Positions 60,960-64,000 of a stretch of 64,000 nt of DNA are shown piece after piece (positions within the stretch are counted from its first letter, which is position 1; each line of letters begins with the position of its first letter). This stretch comes from an uncultured Porphyromonadaceae bacterium (lineage in GTDB: Bacteria > Bacteroidota > Bacteroidia > Bacteroidales > Muribaculaceae): assembly GCA_947175215.1 (NCBI GenBank), contig CAMWLR010000002.1:1-64000 (forward strand). The letters are read 5' to 3'. Made by a program: the position numbers and the translations under genes. Below the pieces are notes generated by a model. The model was not told the DNA's origin, did not search any database, and was given only the letters and a program-made list of their open reading frames with translations.

Positions 60960-61712
60960 ATGAGTGTAAAAACTGAAATATCAAGGTCTGCGGCCCGCTG
61001 TCTGTGTGGCCTGATACTGCTTGTGACGCTGCTGCCGACATCATTCTCTGCGTCGGCCAAGAAGCTCAATGACAAGCTGGTCAACCGACCCTATGCCGAT
61101 ATGCGCCGTTTTCACCTCGGTTTCTCGGTGGGGATGAATACTTTCGGCATGAGCTTTCACCACAATGGGTTTGTCACCGACGACGGCCAGACATGGTTTA
61201 TGTCTCAGCCGTCATATAGCCCGGGATTCTGTGTAAACGGTCTGGCCGAGCTGCGCCTCAATAATTATTTCTCTCTCAGGATGAGCCCCGGATTATGGTT
61301 CGGCAACCGCATAATCAACTTCTATGACACGACTAACGATGTCAGGGAGCGTCAGGATCTCAAGTCGGCCTATCTCGTGCTGCCGGTCGAGCTTAAATTC
61401 GCCGGCCAGCGTATGCGCAACCTGCGCCCCTATATCATCGGTGGCGTGATCCCCTCGATAGATGTGGCCAAGAAGAATAACGATTTCATCAAGACCAAAG
61501 CATCAGAGTTTATGATCTCGGTCGGTTTCGGGTGTGACTTCTATCTGCCATACTTCAAGCTCATCCCCGAACTTAAGTTCTGTTTCGGACTCACAGACTG
61601 CATCAATCATGACCGCCCCGATCTGGTCGATGATCCGCTGAGGACAAATGTCAATCTGTCGGTCAAGCGGGCGACAACTCAGATGGTAGTCCTTTCATTT
61701 TATTTTGAATGA
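60960..61712 (+). CDS. porT: PorT family outer membrane protein (type IX secretion)
   Basis: 'KLNDKLVNRPYADMRRFHLGFSVGMNTFGMSFHHNG...LPVELKF'. Next to porP and porK/gldK. Confidence 0.85.
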   Translation: MSVKTEISRSAARCLCGLILLVTLLPTSFSASAKKLNDKLVNRPYADMRRFHLGFSVGMNTFGMSFHHNGFVTDDGQTWFMSQPSYSPGFCVNGLAELRLNNYFSLRMSPGLWFGNRIINFYDTTNDVRERQDLKSAYLVLPVELKFAGQRMRNLRPYIIGGVIPSIDVAKKNNDFIKTKASEFMISVGFGCDFYLPYFKLIPELKFCFGLTDCINHDRPDLVDDPLRTNVNLSVKRATTQMVVLSFYFE

Positions 61713-62719
61713 TGATCTTAAAAATCGTCTCCTATCCAAGATATATACTGACCGTCGCGGTCATCGCCATCGTAGCTCTGGCCGGTAGCCAAAGGGTGTC
61801 GGCCCAGTCTGACGCACAGTTCTCGCAGTATTATGAAGTTCCCTCATATTACAATGCCGGAGCTGTCGGCACGACCGACCTGCTGCGCATCCGCGGTGGC
61901 GCCCGCCTGCAGTGGGTGGGCATCCACGGTGCTCCCAAGACCTTTGTCGGCACGGCCGATATGCCGTTTGTGCTGTTCAAGAAGCGATTTGGCGTAGGTC
62001 TTGTGATGCAGCAAGAGTCGATGGGTCTTTACAAGAACCTAAACATCGGCGCGCAGGTGGCTTATAAGCAGAAACTCTTCAAAGGGTCGCTCTCTATCGG
62101 CGCGCAGGTGGGGTATATCGACCAGTCGTTCAAAGGGTCTGAGGTTTATATACCCGATCAGGATGACTATCATCAGCCCGATGACGATGCCATCCCCAAG
62201 CAGGATATCAGGGGTAACGCTTTTGATGTCAGCGCGGGTGTATTCTACACTCATCCCAAATTCTGGGTCGGCATCTCGGGTACTCACCTCAATGCGCCTG
62301 CTGTCACGCTCAACGCTGAGTCGGGAGAGAACTCTGAGGAAAAAAATTATGAATTTCAGATCGGCCGTACCTTATATTTCATGGCCGGGAGCAATATAAA
62401 GATAAAAAACACGTTATTTGAAGTGATGCCGTCTGCGTTGGTCAAGACCGACCTGACATTCACGACCTGGGAGGCCACAATGAGAGCCCGATACAACAAG
62501 TTTCTCGCTTTTGGTGTCGGATACAGGTGGAAAGACGCCGTCTATGCCGTCATCTCGGCCGAAGTCAAGGGGTTCTATATCGGATTCAGTTATGATTACC
62601 CTACCTCGGCCATCGCCAAAGCCTCGTCGGGCAGTTTCGAGATCTTCGCGGGGTATAGCCTCAAGCTCGATTTCTCGGAGAAAAACCGCAACCGCCACCG
62701 CAGCGTGCGCATCATGTAA
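61709..62719 (+). CDS. porP: PorP/SprF family type IX secretion membrane protein
   Basis: 'QSDAQFSQYYEVPSYYNAGAVGTTDLLRIRGGARLQW' motif; 4-nt overlap with porT. Confidence 0.93.
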   Translation: MMILKIVSYPRYILTVAVIAIVALAGSQRVSAQSDAQFSQYYEVPSYYNAGAVGTTDLLRIRGGARLQWVGIHGAPKTFVGTADMPFVLFKKRFGVGLVMQQESMGLYKNLNIGAQVAYKQKLFKGSLSIGAQVGYIDQSFKGSEVYIPDQDDYHQPDDDAIPKQDIRGNAFDVSAGVFYTHPKFWVGISGTHLNAPAVTLNAESGENSEEKNYEFQIGRTLYFMAGSNIKIKNTLFEVMPSALVKTDLTFTTWEATMRARYNKFLAFGVGYRWKDAVYAVISAEVKGFYIGFSYDYPTSAIAKASSGSFEIFAGYSLKLDFSEKNRNRHRSVRIM

Positions 62720-62749
62720 CATGCCATACAAACTCTCACTATTCAGAAT

Positions 62750-64000
62750 ATGAAGAAAATATCGTTATACCTTCTCCCCGCCGTATTGCTGCTGATGACC
62801 GCCGCAAGTTGTGCCTCAGGGCGTCGCGGCGGCTCTGCCGGTGGCGAAGTCACCGGCGTGGGCGGCACATCATGGGGCGAGCCTACACCCTACGGTATGG
62901 TGCTCGTCAGCCGCGGATCTATGGATATGGGGCCTGCCAAAGCTGACAGTGCCTGGAATATCGAGGCTGACACCAAAGGGATGTCGGTCGACGCTTTCTG
63001 GATGGACGAGACCGAGGTGACAAATTCAAAATACAAGCAGTTTGTCTTCTGGGTGCGTGACTCTATTATCCGTGAGCGTCTTGCCGATCCCGCTTACGGT
63101 GGCAACGAGGCTTACAAGATCGAGGAGGACAAGCATGGTAACCCCATCACTCCCCGCCTCAACTGGTCTAAGCCGATACCCTGGCGCAACCCTGACGAGG
63201 ATGCGCAGCGCGCTATCGAGAGCGTATACCGCACTAACCCCATCACCGGTGCGCGCGAGCTCGACCCCAATCAGCTCAACTATCGTTATGAGGTGTATAA
63301 TCATACCGAGGCTGCCAAGCGCCGCAACCGTCTTGACCCCCGCAAACGTGTCTACAACACCGATATGGCTACCCCCACAGATATACCGCAGATCTCTAAG
63401 GATACGGCATATATCAATGATGAGGGAGAGATCGTTCGCCAGACCATATCACGCGGCCTGACAGGTGATTACGATTTCCTCAACACCTATATTGTCAATG
63501 TCTATCCCGACACCACCTGCTGGGTCAATGACTTTGAGAACGCCTATAACGAGCCTTATGTGCGTATGTACTTCAGCCATGGCGGTTACAGCGAGTATCC
63601 CGTGGTGGGTGTGAGCTGGGAGCAGGCCAACGCATTCTGCAACTGGCGTACCGACTTCCTCAAGCGTTCGTTGGGTAAGGACGGCATCTACATCGAGCCT
63701 TATCGCCTCCCCACCGAGGCTGAGTGGGAGTTTGCTGCCCGTGCCGGTGAGAATGACAATATGTATCCCTGGGAGGGAGACCTGACCCTGAGCGAAGATA
63801 AGGGGTGTTTCTATGCCAACTTTAAGCCCAATGACGGCAACTACGTCAAGGACGGTCACCTTATCACCTCGCGCGTGGGCACTTATTCGCCCAACGATTT
63901 CGGTTTGTATGATATGGCCGGTAACGTGAGCGAGTGGACATCGACGGCATTTGTCGAGACCGTGCAGGATCTTACCTCTGACCTCAATCCCGAGTACCGC
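62750..64000 (+). CDS. gldK: Type IX secretion lipoprotein PorK/GldK (SUMF1 fold), truncated by window end
   Basis: MKKISLYLLPAVLLLMTAASCASGRRGG lipobox; 'SMDVDAFWMDETEVTNSKYKQF'-type and 'RLPTEAEWEFAARAGE' FGE/SUMF1 motifs. ORF absent from the track because it runs off the edge. Confidence 0.93.
   Translation, partial: MKKISLYLLPAVLLLMTAASCASGRRGGSAGGEVTGVGGTSWGEPTPYGMVLVSRGSMDMGPAKADSAWNIEADTKGMSVDAFWMDETEVTNSKYKQFVFWVRDSIIRERLADPAYGGNEAYKIEEDKHGNPITPRLNWSKPIPWRNPDEDAQRAIESVYRTNPITGARELDPNQLNYRYEVYNHTEAAKRRNRLDPRKRVYNTDMATPTDIPQISKDTAYINDEGEIVRQTISRGLTGDYDFLNTYIVNVYPDTTCWVNDFENAYNEPYVRMYFSHGGYSEYPVVGVSWEQANAFCNWRTDFLKRSLGKDGIYIEPYRLPTEAEWEFAARAGENDNMYPWEGDLTLSEDKGCFYANFKPNDGNYVKDGHLITSRVGTYSPNDFGLYDMAGNVSEWTSTAFVETVQDLTSDLNPEYR

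Overview
The window looks like a chromosomal segment from a Bacteroidales bacterium, probably Muribaculaceae-like (inferred from protein families and TTTG/N19-20/TAnnTTTG promoters; not tested by search). Left part: BspA-like LRR protein, RluD-type pseudouridine synthase, PASTA protein, gadB-gadC, bamD, RNA polymerase omega-like protein, rpsO, a FecCD/FecE-type ABC transporter, gamma-carbonic anhydrase and an M24 aminopeptidase. Centre: the informational block tRNA-Thr/Tyr/Gly/Thr-tuf-tRNA-Trp-secE-nusG-rplKAJL-rpoBC, followed by secreted and outer-membrane proteins, a K+ channel and an alpha-amylase family protein. Right part: a long minus-strand run (mdh, antiporter, GT2, LpxL-like, MtaB, SerB, MltD-like, DUF5683, two tandem membrane paralogs, guaA, rng, HU, YhhQ-like transporter). 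The window ends in a type IX secretion cluster (porT-, porP- and porK/gldK-like). The most interesting locus is a compact three-gene minus-strand cassette at about 42.18-45.85 kb, embedded between housekeeping genes. It encodes an AAA/ABC-type ATPase (DUF3696/AAA_15-like), a TOPRIM/DUF4435-like protein whose ORF overlaps the ATPase ORF by 4 bp, and a DUF262 protein with a variant DGYQR motif. It resembles the PARIS (AriA/AriB) anti-phage logic with an added DUF262 component. Other candidates are a structured RNA or long leader downstream of rpoC, a leader with competing pairings upstream of the BspA-like gene, and a 35-bp tandem repeat plus palindromes at the left edge.
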